Assembly: GCF_022376445.1 (NCBI RefSeq)
Contig: NW_025955601.1
Span: 1 to 19,038 of the forward strand
From: Fomitopsis serialis
Lineage: Eukaryota; Basidiomycota; Agaricomycetes; Polyporales; Fomitopsidaceae
DNA: 19,038 nt
Reading direction: 5' to 3'
Of the stretch, positions 1-9,942 are shown one piece after another; the first letter of the stretch is position 1; each line of letters opens with the position of its first letter. The position numbers were made by a program, and so were the translations under genes. The notes beneath the pieces were generated by a model. That model ran no database searches. It saw only the letters and a list, made by a program, of their open reading frames with translations, and was not told the DNA's origin.

Positions 1-306
1 TCCTCGTTGTATTATGTTATGATAGACCGACGAACGTTCATAAGCAATGATGAACTTCTGCTCAACCCGGGGACGATTGCGTCTCACCTCACTGGCGATA
101 TGTCAATGCGTAGCATCGGATTTATGGATAACAACAGAGGTATTTAGGCAAAACGCCGACGACATATGCCAAGTAAGTGTTCCAAGTAAACGATAAAGAG
201 ATGAGGGTTCAACAAAACTGACGAACTAGACGAAGTCTAAAATAGTATACAGCCGCCCTGAACAGAGTCTCAGAAGCCCATGCAACCCGCGACTCGGGAG
301 CGTGCC
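1..306. other. Left-edge intergenic stretch, no gene seen
   Basis: No convincing open frame, splice-signal series, tRNA or repeat is visible here. It lies downstream of the minus-strand membrane-protein gene copy A and should contain its 3' untranslated region. Confidence 0.5.
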
Positions 307-2034
307 TCATCCCGAGCCTGAGTACACCGTGCGGTATTCCGGAGGCAACCGCGACTCCTGTATAGTGTATCCCCCGTCGTGCTCTCGTATTCCAGCTCCT
401 ACCGCCGGGCTCCTGTCAGCGCTGCGCGGCGGACTGTTGGTTCTTACGCTCCCTTCATTCTCCCGCGGCCAAGGGGCGATCATTGCACGAGCGGACGGAT
501 AGTCTGGTATTTCGGTTGTGTTATCCGGGGCTGCTCGCATCGGATACGAGGCGTGCAATAGTACGTCTGTCTCGCGGTGGGCAGCAGGGATGGTGAAGTC
601 AGATCTTAGTCGGATACCGCTATGAGTCACGAATCAATATGATGGTGCGGCATGTCACTCACGGAATGGTCTCGCATCCAGAAGCTGAGGTGGAGATTGG
701 CCGAGGAAAGGAGTGACACGAGCGGTAGAGTTGTCCGCTGGCTTGTTCTCTGTCACGTCCATTTTTGAACGAGGACGCTCAACCCTAGGCCGCTTCATGA
801 TGTAGATGACGATTGCGCCAAGAAGCACGAACGCCAATGCACCGCCAAGGGTGGCACCGACCACCGCTACAGTAGTGGTGTCGGCCTTCACAATTGACGT
901 TTGTGAGGTGGGATGGATCGTGGCCTGTCCTACGGTGGTCGAAGTAGCAGTGGTTCCAGTGTTATTCGGGCAAAGGTCAAGAGATTGGTCGTTGTGCATC
1001 GCTAGGGTTTGCTTGGCGAGCTCTTCGTAAGTTGAGCTGTCAATGAGGGCTGTGAGATGACAGTATGACCGCGGCCGTTGGCACCTATATCGATACTCAC
1101 AAGTCCCTGGAAGGAATACGTCATGTTATAAGTTAGTTGCTCATGCACTGTGTACGTCGAACATACCATGAGCCATCAGGCCAGAATATGCTATACAAGA
1201 AGTCGCTGAGACGAATTCCCTGTTGACAAACTACTCGCTGGAGGCTGTCCGGTAATCTTTGGAAATAATTAGGATGCAAAATAACCTAGCGAAATGGCCT
1301 AGGCTTACGTCTGGTTGTACCCATCCCCGCAGTACATACCGTTATTTGGAGTATTTGTACTCCATCGCCATCTATAGAAATCGCCAGCAACTGCACACCA
1401 GCCACCTGGATCATTCGGTGTTGGACGGATTGAACTGGGTCCACGTACCACCAGAGTGGCCACCGTCGGTCACCCCGTATTCGTCCCATTGGCAACTGTA
1501 TTGCGACAAAGGGAAGTACGAATGCGTAGAACGACGGAAGTAATGGCAACGTACTTCAAGCACAAGTTTCGCAGAGACCATGCAATTGAGTTGCAACAAC
1601 AAATGCCTTCAAGTTTCCCGCGGTCAATATCTCTTCCGACACACCAGATGACGCGAAGGTGAGCATACTCATCGGATCATCACACTGGTCTGCCTGAGCG
1701 CTGCCTATGGGCCAGGTTGGGGTGGTATCTATGACGCGATTCACATTTTGAGTATCGTGTCACGATTTCACGACGTCAAAGACGCAACGAACAGTTGCTA
1801 TTGCATATTTGACGCAGTCGTTGGTATGTCATGCCTATAAACAATCGGAATGAGCGCATGCCTCTTCGGCCTGAGTCAAACATAGACATCCGTACATGGT
1901 GTCTCTCCAATAGCGCTGGTATACCAGTCAAGGGTGTCGCTACCATCAAAGCAAGCGGGCGCGGATGAACCAGCTATTGGCGCGGGATAGAAGGAGAGGA
2001 TAAGGATGACTGTGAACTGTATCCACCGAGACAT
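307..2034 (-). CDS. Cys-rich single-pass membrane glycoprotein, tandem copy A (last exon uncertain)
   Basis: The encoded protein has a signal peptide (MSRWIQFTVILILSFYPAPI), a cysteine-rich outer domain with the landmarks GETPCMTYQRLRQICNS, CCCNSIAWSLRN and NNGMYCGDGYNQT, a Ser/Thr-rich stalk, one membrane helix at about residues 226-252, and a basic cytoplasmic start. I recognise the pattern from agaricomycete surface proteins of unknown function. Exons read by eye: 1896-2034, 1793-1834, 1669-1728, 1555-1606, 1449-1495, 1309-1390, 1167-1256, 1101-1106, 663-1036, all in the same phases as copy B. The last exon carries the homologous tail ending in PPEY and a stop at 307-309. From the conserved donor at 662 it cannot be joined in frame through the acceptor matching copy B. 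Acceptors at 531-533 or 504-506 would restore the frame but skip conserved tail sequence. A start at 2061 is also possible. Copy A may be mildly damaged or alternatively spliced. Confidence 0.75.
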
Positions 2035-2215
2035 GTACGCAGGGATAGTTTTGGGGAACATACGGCCTTGACAAAAGGGGAGGCAGAAGCGTATTTGTAG
2101 CTCTCCCGGTAGATCATGAACAGCCATCGAGTTCTATGTTTTCGGCGGTTCTCGAAATGCATCCAGGGTTCACTGATGATCATGGTGATTACTGGCATAA
2201 CCGCATTGCACCAAA
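307..2215 (-). repeat. Tandem duplication unit A (partner 3995-5960)
   Basis: This unit and 3995-5960 carry the same gene in the same orientation with matching exon order and phases. Similarity continues upstream of the start codon: a block around 2174-2210 (tgatgatcatggtgat...) matches one around 5915-5946. The promoter-proximal region was therefore duplicated with the gene. Outer limits are approximate because I aligned by eye. Confidence 0.8.
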
Positions 2216-3994
2216 CGTGTGAGAGCTGAATCTTCACAGAGGCTGGCAAATACAAATCAGCATCAGATATAGGGATAGAAGAAAGACGACTTTGAACTGC
2301 ATCCATGAATCATATACTACAACTTGGGTAGGAGTCTCATACCAAGACCCTCCACGGAGATTGTGCACGCGAGGGGGATGTGTCGAACCTAACAACTTGG
2401 GTGTAATCATGGAGGGCGTGCCGGAAGTTATGCTCAGAGAGGGACTCGGAAGAGCCCCGGGCTGAATACACAGGTTGCAACTTGAATGTATCTGTACGCC
2501 TGGCAGAAGAAGTTGATAAGCTCGAGAGTACAGCCTTCAAGGGAAACCTGTGCTCTTCGTGAATAGTCGAGTACTCGCCATGGTATGGTGGGCGTCGGTG
2601 AAGCGACGCAGCGCTGATTGATGAATGAGGCGATCGGCGAACCGTTTTTGGCGGCATCCGCGATTCAGTTGGCCTCCTTGTGCATGCGCGGTACATCACA
2701 CTACAGAACGGGCAATTGCGATGATTCTTTGCTTCTAAATCCCATATCCTGTCGCGGTGATACGAAAGATTGCAACTGTCAGAATGCAGCGACCAGTATT
2801 ACATAGGACACCGAGTCGTGCGGACGGTATAGTACCTGGCCCGGCGCCCTTCTTTTGGCGTACGGCGCCGCTGTGTAATAGGTCACCAACTGCAGCTGTA
2901 CACACTCCCGCCTGAGTCCGTACTGAAGCCGTCTGATGCTGCACCAGTATGCCTAGACATTCCTATGTCTTCCTGGGGCCTCAGTGCTTCAATTACAGGT
3001 GCATGTACACTGGTGCATACTCGGATCTCACCTGCGTCAACAAACCGAGCGGCCTTTCCTCCTATGTAGTCTTGATCCGACTCCGACTCCATCCGGATCA
3101 GTGAGGAATCCTCAATGACACGGTACTTACCATCAGACAAGGAGACCCTGACGACTGGCCGCTCGGAAGGTTTGACAAAGGATGTCCTGTACATCATGTT
3201 AGCGTTGCGGCAAGTTGAGCTAAGCCAAGCCAAGCTCACGGTGACAGTAAGTACGTCCACGTATGCCTGGGAGACTACTCCGATGCCCATGACTCAAGCG
3301 ACATGCCAATACGAGGCTGAGCGTTGATCAAGGTCCGTACACTGGGGCAACGTCCTATCCCATAGAGCTGCCATGGCGGTGTATAGCCATTGAGGACATT
3401 CAATGGTACGAAGATGCCGATCCCTAAGGCCTGGTATGATTGCCCAGTACTTGTGTTGCCGGAGAGCTCGAGATTTCGCGTTGCAGTGTACTGAATGGTG
3501 AAGTACTGTACTCACGTGAAAAAAGCGTGAAATCTTATGTTCCGCTTTAAACTTTGGAATGCGTGCGCTCCCGCTTTCGGAAATTCTACGACGGATTGGG
3601 CTGTTAGGCGCTGGCGCTACACGCTCGGCGGCCACCGTGACACGGGCATTCATGGAAATATTCCTGTGCGGCCGCAGGGAGAGCCTTCTATGAGTAGTGT
3701 ACAATGAGACCGGTGGCGCGGGCCCGCTGAACAAGCACGCCCAATCTAGTGTGAACACACGTCCGTTCACGGTTCACGTTCTGTCCCACCAACTAGCCCA
3801 TTGTATGTATGTAAGTTGTTCCGAAGCATCACATTGAATATTCGAATCCCAATGAATTCAAGCCAGAGCTATCGAACGTGATACTTCACTTACATGGCAC
3901 GGTGCGGCCTTCGCTAGTTGTTTAAGAATCTACCCAACTTGAAGGAGACACCGGCGGGTCACCAGTAAAGCATGTAAAGGCTCGCAAATGCGTT
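2035..3994. other. Spacer between copies A and B, no intact gene
   Basis: The first 180 bases retain similarity to the upstream region of copy B. The rest holds several minus-strand open stretches (about 2337-2699, 2883-3290, 3294-3770), none with a start, domain or family I recognise. Splice-like signals occur at 3130-3240 and are listed separately. The most likely reading is a decayed, intron-containing minus-strand gene, or chance open frames in relatively GC-rich DNA. Confidence 0.4.
3131..3240 (-). pseudogene. Possible relic exon and intron of an unidentified gene
   Basis: On the minus strand a donor GTGAGC after 3240 is followed by a perfect CTAAC branch-site match (3198-3202) and an acceptor at 3187-3189, giving a 53-nt intron like those elsewhere in the window. 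A 56-nt candidate exon (3131-3186) ends at another good donor, GTAAGT. Joining at the natural phase runs into a stop, so this is a relic, or my chosen frame is wrong. No family was recognised. Confidence 0.25.
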
Positions 3995-5710
3995 TCATTC
4001 CGAGTACACAGTACGGTATTCTGGAGGCAAACGCGAGAGCAACATCTCCGCTTCGTGTTCGCGTAACTCTGTTACCGGCGGTTGGACGAACACAGAGTTG
4101 CGTCGTATACGGCGAGGACGATTGGCCTTGCCCTTCCGTTTGGGGTTCGGTGGGTGCACTCCTGTGGGTGTAGGGCCATCTCCCTCCGAGGTATCGGTTG
4201 GCGGTGATGTATACGAGCCATCTGGGACCAAATATGTCTCACTGTGTGTGCTGGGTGTTGACGTGCGCTCTTGGAACACCATCAGTCTGTGACGAAGGTT
4301 GAATAAATGAAACATGCCACTCACGAGAGATTTGCTCATTTGAAGGCGGGCGGGGAGATTGACTGACGAAAGGGGTAACAATGTTGGTAGAGAAATTTGT
4401 CCAGCTCGCTGCGGCTCCGAGTCGGTCACGACTTTGTGCCCGGTCGTCTGCCACCCCCACGGCTGAACGGGACTGCCGAAGACGACGCCGCTTGACATAG
4501 TGGACGACTATGATTGCGCCAAGAAGTACAAGCCCCAATGCGCCTCCAAGGGAGCCACCGACCACTGCAACGGTGTCGCTCTTTCCCCCGACTGCGCTCG
4601 TAGGAGGCAATATGCTTGGAGTGTTCGTTCCTGACAAAGTAACAGTAATGGGAGTGCTTGAAGTAGAAGTGCAGGAGTCGAGTGACTGGTTGTTATGCGA
4701 TGCCAAATCCTGCTTTGCGAGGAATTCAAAGTTCGTGCTGTAATGGGATTGATGAGATATCGACAAGACGGTCGCAAGAATACTCACAAGTTCCTGGACA
4801 ATGAAGTCAGTGTAGCAATATGCACCTGTTAGACGCAGAATGAACGTACCATGATCCATCAGGCCAGAATATGCTGTATAAGAAGTCACCAAGGTAGATG
4901 CCCCTGTCGCAAACTGCTTGCTGGAGGCTTTCCGGCAATCTTGAGAGAATGCAACGATGAGTAAATACCCCCGATGTTAACAAGCCAAACCTTACGTCTG
5001 ATTATACCCATCCCCGCAGTACATGCCATTGTTCGGAGTACCCGAACTCCATCGGTAGTTGTAATATGCACCCGCAACTTTGCAACGATCGGATCTTTTT
5101 AGTAGTGACGCATCCCAGACCAAGAAAGACACGTACCGGCAGAGTGCCCAGGGTCGTTTACACCAAATTCATCCCATTCGCAGCTTGTTGCAGACAGAGC
5201 CAAGCGCCAGTGTCAATACGAGAAGAGAAAGGATTGTCGTTGTCGGGAACGTACTTGATGCACAACATTCGCACAGACCATGTGATGGAGTTGCAGCAAC
5301 AAGTACCTAAGTTAACAGTCATCAGACTTCTGAAAGACGCTGCCAGTGGCAAGAGCATGATGGGCATACTCAGTGGATCGTCACATTGATCTGTAGTGGC
5401 GTCAATATTCCAAGTTGGGGTCGTATCTGCGCGGCAGTTCAGGTCTCAGTATCATGCAATTGAGTTTCAGCATACAATCGCTGTTGCATATCTGCCGCAG
5501 TCGCTGGTACGTCGCGCCTACAAAAAGGTGAAATGAGCCACTGACATTCTTATTAAACAGAAAACTCGTACACGGGGTTTCCCCGATAGCATCGATGTAC
5601 CACTGAAGGGTATTGCTACCAGCATAGCAAGCGGGCGCGGTTGAACCAGCTATTGGCGCTGGATAGAAGGATAGGACGAGGACGGCTGCGAGATGAGTCC
5701 ATCGAGGCAT
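3995..5710 (-). CDS. Cys-rich single-pass membrane glycoprotein, tandem copy B (intact)
   Basis: Ten exons join in frame to 400 residues: 5572-5710, 5476-5517, 5370-5426, 5255-5306, 5137-5183, 4996-5077, 4850-4939, 4788-4793, 4325-4737, 3995-4269; introns are 49-71 nt with GT...AG ends. The product has a signal peptide (residues 1 to about 22), a cysteine-rich outer domain (GETPC, TYQRLRQICNSDY, DQCDDPLSTCCCNSI, NGMYCGDGYNQT, FLYSIFWPDGSW), a Ser/Thr-rich stalk (about 193-226), one membrane helix (about 227-252) followed by KRRRLR, and a roughly 148-residue cytoplasmic tail ending in LPPEYRTVYSE, a PPxY motif at 391-394. I read it as a type I plasma-membrane protein of an agaricomycete-type family without known function. 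A sensor-like role is inference from architecture only. A methionine 27 nt upstream (5737) starts an extension also conserved in copy A. Copy A is the nearest paralogue. Confidence 0.86.
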
Positions 5711-5960
5711 GTGCGCAGGGCTACTCCTCGGCAGCATACGGTTCTTGGTGAAGGGGGAGACTGGAGCGTATTGATATACTCTCACGGTAGGACTTGGGTA
5801 GCCGAAGGTGGCGGCGATGCAAGGAGAAGGCTGTTTTCCCTATGTATATCATGTTGTTCATAGCCGTACAGTTGGGTCATCACAGGTCGTTCTTTCTTGA
5901 CGTACATTTGAACAGATGATCATGTTGATCATGACCACATTGCACTCCCTGAGCGACTCA
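3995..5960 (-). repeat. Tandem duplication unit B (partner 307-2215)
   Basis: This is the second unit of the direct tandem duplication. The two units start about 3.7 kb apart. All nine shared exon borders fall in the same codon phase. Exon lengths are identical except for exon 3 (57 versus 60 nt) and the long stalk and tail exon (413 versus 374 nt). The spacer between the units is not duplicated. Confidence 0.8.
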
Positions 5961-6960
5961 AGTAGTCGAACCTACACTGACGAATGCTTTGTAGACACCC
6001 TGATAGCGCAACCTACATCAACGCTGGAGGTGGCCTCAGTGCGTTCCCGGATGCCAAACAGCATGTACGTACTCAAAGTTCAACTGCTCGTGCCAAGCGT
6101 TGTGTTTCAAGTAGCGAGATATCGAAGAGCGGCATGCTATCCTTCTAATGTCGCGATTGCGAAGTATCTCTACTGCGAGGAGCCCAGTGGCCTCCTTGGC
6201 AGTGCCTGTGAACGCAGGGTAGAGTAAGCTCATTTGATGATGAATTGAAGCTAGGGTCAGCAAGCCGTCATTCGCGGACTTCGGATCTCATCAAGGCGCC
6301 CGTGAACAGCCTACTTATTGCGCACAAGAGACCGATGCTCCTGTGAAGCCAGCACCGCGCGCTCACAATTATCATCCTGTCGAATGACGTGGCATACCGG
6401 TGTAACCATTAGAACGTAGCCAGCAATAGCGAGCTCGTTCTGTGACATACCCTAGTGAACTTCAAGGATTAAACACCGTCTTGCGTAGGGTCTAAGTTGA
6501 GTTCAGCACTCACCAGTAATGATGATCGTTTGCCATCAATCAACCCGTCGTTGGTGTGATGCACAATGTAATGCACTACCTTCATCATGTGATGTGCATA
6601 GCGATTCAGACCACTGATCATGTTAGTGGTCCTGTGCACGTACAGGAGGACTGATTGTCCAGCAACTCACCTCAGCTGGGAAGCACGTAAAGTACTTCCC
6701 CCAAAGTTGCCATCGCATGTCCATGCTCATTGAGTCGTAGTTCTGCTCCCACGTCGCATTCCCCTCATTCACGATGTTAGGAAGACTTGTCAGTGCCCAT
6801 GATATCGACGTTCGATCCGAGTTGTCATCGCGCCCTCCAGTCAAATCGAATCATTCCTCACATCGTCGATGTACAGGATTGCACTGATAATAAGAAATGC
6901 AACTCGTGGACGACACGATAAATGGTCGATTGCAGCGATACACCCATGGCTCGAACGCGA
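5711..6960. other. Intergenic stretch upstream of copy B and downstream of the S41 gene
   Basis: The first 250 bases are the duplicated upstream region of copy B. Open stretches on both strands around 5916-6263 show no recognisable product and no splice-signal series. A better candidate for relic exons at 6514-6844 is listed separately. No RNA gene or mobile element was seen. Confidence 0.4.
6514..6844 (-). pseudogene. Two candidate exons of an unidentified gene
   Basis: On the minus strand an open stretch up to 6671 (containing NATWEQNYDSMSMDMRWQLW) ends at a strong donor GTGAGT. It is followed by a perfect CTAAC branch-site match (6622-6626) and an acceptor at 6614-6616, a 57-nt intron. 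The next open stretch, 6514-6613, ends at another GTGAGT donor. In the most coding-like upstream frame the join reaches a stop after about 24 codons. No upstream or downstream partner exons were found, so this may be a gene fragment or an independent small transcript. No family was recognised. Confidence 0.3.
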
Positions 6961-9775
6961 TTATTGCGAAAGCGGTGAGCCAAAGATGTTCTCCGCGCTT
7001 TGTCGGGTGAGGTCAGTGATGTGATACCAAAAGCATGTCGCACTACTCACGCAAACATCCACAATGCCTGAGGGTCCATGTATGTCTCGCGTGTGTACGG
7101 GAAACGCACTGCACACAGTCAGTACCTTTAGATACACCGAGTCACGTCGACGGTCTGCTCACATTGTGGATAGTCCTGGTATCGGTACTCTGGACAGTAC
7201 GTTAGGACTTGTCTGTTTACATGCACTCAAGGTGTCTGACTTACCAACAGGCGTCTCCTCGTCCTTCCAACTGTAGGCTGGGATATGAATGATGTATCAG
7301 TATGTTGTGTACCGCATGAATGGCAAGCATGTAACTTACCGGTTCGCCAATTGTGGCTTCATCCGCGAAGGCGGTATCGCATCAACAGTCAGTAATTATA
7401 TAACCCTATCAGATGGGCGGCGTACCGGATGTCTGCATTGACAAGACTACACGACCATCAGCTCTGTATCACTTGGAAACTCACGGCCAACTCACAGATC
7501 AGGCGGTGCGAGGGAATCCTGTAGGTACGCAGACCCATGGCAAGTCAGTACTCAACAACCCCAAGATCATAGTTCTGCCATACATCCTTCACACCCGAGG
7601 TCTTGAGCTCCGAGTCGAGGTCGTACCACTCCAGCACCTGCTCGCCGGCCATGCCCTTGAACTGCATCGTCCCGTTCGGTTTCCCGCCAAAGACTGCGAT
7701 TGTCGTGTTGTGCTGCTCGTACATCAGGGTGCTGAACTGGGCGCACGTCGATGCGCAGTTGCCATTGCTGACTGCAAATAATTTAAACCCTGTCAGACGC
7801 AGGACTTATGGCGAGCACTACATACCGATAGCGACGTTTGCGAGGGCGAAAGGTGGTTGTTCGGGGATGTCCACGGGGTAAGGAGCACACACGTCCTGAA
7901 CAAAATGAGGCGCTGACTGAACGACTGAGCAACCTACTCACCCAGAAGCGTTGGGACTCCGTGTATTCGACGCCATTGATTGTCCTTGTAGTATTAGGTG
8001 TGATATAATTGAAGCTATCAGAGAACGTGGTGCCGTTTGTCGGATACGCCCCTGGGTCACCGTTTCGATTTCGGTTTACTCGCCCGGAGAATGGAGGGAG
8101 GCTCACTCACAGAAATCGGGTGCATAGAACGAGTAGCTGTTATTGATACCCTGAGCGATATCTGCGGCGACGATCTTGTCTGCTAGTGCGTTTGCGCGCA
8201 CTGTGTTCACGTAGCCGCTTCAAGTGCATGTACCATCAGTTATGGAGAGCCACGCCGGCGACGTGCACTCACGGATAGCCGAAACTCGAGCCAGCAAGGT
8301 ATGTGTGGACGAACTCGCCCAGGCACACGAGGCCACCTGAATGAATCAGATTACAAGTCATACTTGCGCGTCGAGATCACGTCGCTTACCTCCATTGTTC
8401 GTCAGGTCGATGAGGAGATGCGTAACATTGGCCTTCTGAAAAACGGAGATCGTGTCTGCGACCTGCACAATGAAGGCCGTCTGATTCTCAGGTTCAAACG
8501 AACCGACAAACATCTGACAAGCAGAGCCGTCGTCTCGGTCAGTTCACGATCGCGCCATGTCGACGGTTGGACGTACCACGCCGGTCTTGTTGTCCGGGAG
8601 GATATAACTCCACAGGACATCCGAGCTCGACGTTGCTGTCAAGTTTGGGACGAGCCGCGGAGGCAGTTCCGCGCCCCGGGACCGAGCAGGATGGAGAACT
8701 GCACGGGCGGCCGTAGCCCCTGCCGCCGCACCATCGTCGGTCAGACGGTCGATACCGTTCGTCTCATCGTTGGCAGCGCAGTTTGTATCCCAACTGCCGG
8801 TACCTCGGATTAATCTCAGATTGATTGTGAATTTATGCGACGTACTAGGATGGGGAATCGGTGAATGGTTGGCCGAGGTACATCGCAAGATATGGGACAA
8901 CGACTGTCTCGGACTGCGTCGCATTCACCAGCATAACCTCCATCGTCAGATTGTCCAGTTCCGGGAATAAGGGTCCGGCAAGGTCTCCGAAGCGTTGTGC
9001 GTAGCTGCCGTTCTTGATCTGATAACTGCTCCAGACACTGTTGACCCGCACTCCGTGGTCGATGTAGTTTCCGGTCACTGTGTCGGCGACTTGATCTACG
9101 TAGCTGTATGCCGTCACGCCTTCTATGGCCAAGACTCGGGCTCCCGCAAGGCGTTGCCAGTCGAACCCAATGGACCGGTAATAGTCGCTGTAGTCAACAC
9201 CGAGCGCTGAGACGAAGTCGACAAGGTCAGGCACGACGTATACATCTTGTGCGCCATCGACTTCCAGAGAGACCACTGGTGCGGGAAGCAGATTCTGGAA
9301 GATATCGAAATAGCAGTAGGGATAGTAAACCGTGTGCCCGTCATGGAGACTGTTGACCAAGTCGAATAGATCCTTGTTGAATGCGTAGTCGGACTACCAC
9401 GCCAGAATGGTCAGGTCAACGACAGCGTAGCGGAATAGTTGTACTCACTGCATACGTAGTGCCGTTGATCCTTGCGAGCTCGTCTCGGATGTTCACGGCT
9501 GGCTGACCAAACTCCGGGACAGGTACCAGATAGTAGTCCTCGAACGTGTAGAAGTCGAAGACCTTTGATACAACCTGCATGACGTTCTGACGCAGCGTCT
9601 CGTTGAGCGGATAGCTAGATAGACATGCTCGCGCTTCTGCAGGAGGAACAAAAGGTTGGCCTGCGATCTTCGCACATGGATCGTCCGTGTTCGAGGTCTC
9701 AGTTGAGAGGGAGAACGAGAATGAACAAGTAATGAAGGTCAGGAACGCGCAGGCAGCGGTTGCAAAGCGCTTCAT
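6961..9775 (-). CDS. Secreted peptidase of family S41 (CPAF-like), 656 residues
   Basis: Sixteen exons join in frame: 9449-9775, 8846-9393, 8577-8793, 8390-8513, 8273-8336, 8111-8217, 7942-8051, 7826-7895, 7584-7771, 7496-7518, 7426-7446, 7340-7356, 7245-7277, 7163-7189, 7051-7108, 6961-6997. Introns are 46-69 nt. The start at 9775 gives a signal peptide (MKRFATAACAFLTFITCSF). I see the fungal S41 landmarks: DPCAKIAGQPF near the N-terminus, LHDGHT (His126 and His129, one probably catalytic), a PDZ-like middle, LLIDLTNNGGGLVCLGEF (about 397-414), and SNGNCASTCAQF with Ser530 as the probable nucleophile. The C-terminus holds RFPYTRETYMDPQALW. The protein should be a secreted or vacuolar serine endopeptidase. 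Several N-x-S/T sites fit a glycoprotein. S41 members also occur in fungal ribosomal-peptide (ustiloxin-type) clusters, but no precursor peptide or DUF3328 gene is seen here. The family is confident; the substrate is unknown. Confidence 0.93.
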
Positions 9776-9857
9776 GGAGAAAACGCGCAAACGCCGTTGA
9801 GAGTTCGTCAAAGAAAGGTCGAAAATCAGTGGAGGTCATGATCGCACTAGTGTTGCA

Positions 9858-9864
9858 TTAAATA
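9858..9864 (-). promoter_or_regulatory. TATA-like element of the S41 gene
   Basis: The minus strand reads TATTTAA, about 83 bases upstream of the chosen start codon at 9775. Position and sequence suit a core promoter element. It is a short match and could be chance. Confidence 0.35.
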
Positions 9865-9937
9865 CGCACGACGCGAAGTGTCGGCGGTCATGAAACACGG
9901 CTCAAATTATGCCACTAGCGTCGGGGATCGTGTTGTG

Positions 9938-9942
9938 ATTGG
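9938..9942 (-). promoter_or_regulatory. CCAAT box candidate upstream of the S41 gene
   Basis: CCAAT reads on the minus strand about 163 bases upstream of the start codon and 74 bases upstream of the TATA-like element, a usual spacing for the fungal HAP-complex target. A five-base match alone is weak evidence. Confidence 0.3.

Noticed and set aside
4239..4324. Read-through end of the stalk exon of copy B giving a 217-codon open frame.
   Set aside because: The donor at 4324 and acceptor at 4270-4272 join in frame to the tail with the PPEY motif, which copy A also contains. Read-through would lose the conserved end.
5916..6227. Plus-strand frame of 103 codons upstream of copy B.
   Set aside because: It starts inside the duplicated upstream region; copy A does not keep the frame. 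No domain or splice signal.
8301..8813. Plus-strand open frame of 170 codons.
   Set aside because: It lies opposite S41 exons 3-5, which are supported by domain motifs and phase-correct splicing; the plus frame has no recognisable product.
6961..9775. Possible fungal ribosomal-peptide (dikaritin) cluster based on the S41 peptidase.
   Set aside because: No DUF3328 oxidase, tyrosinase or repeat-bearing precursor gene was found within the window, so the peptidase alone does not justify the call.
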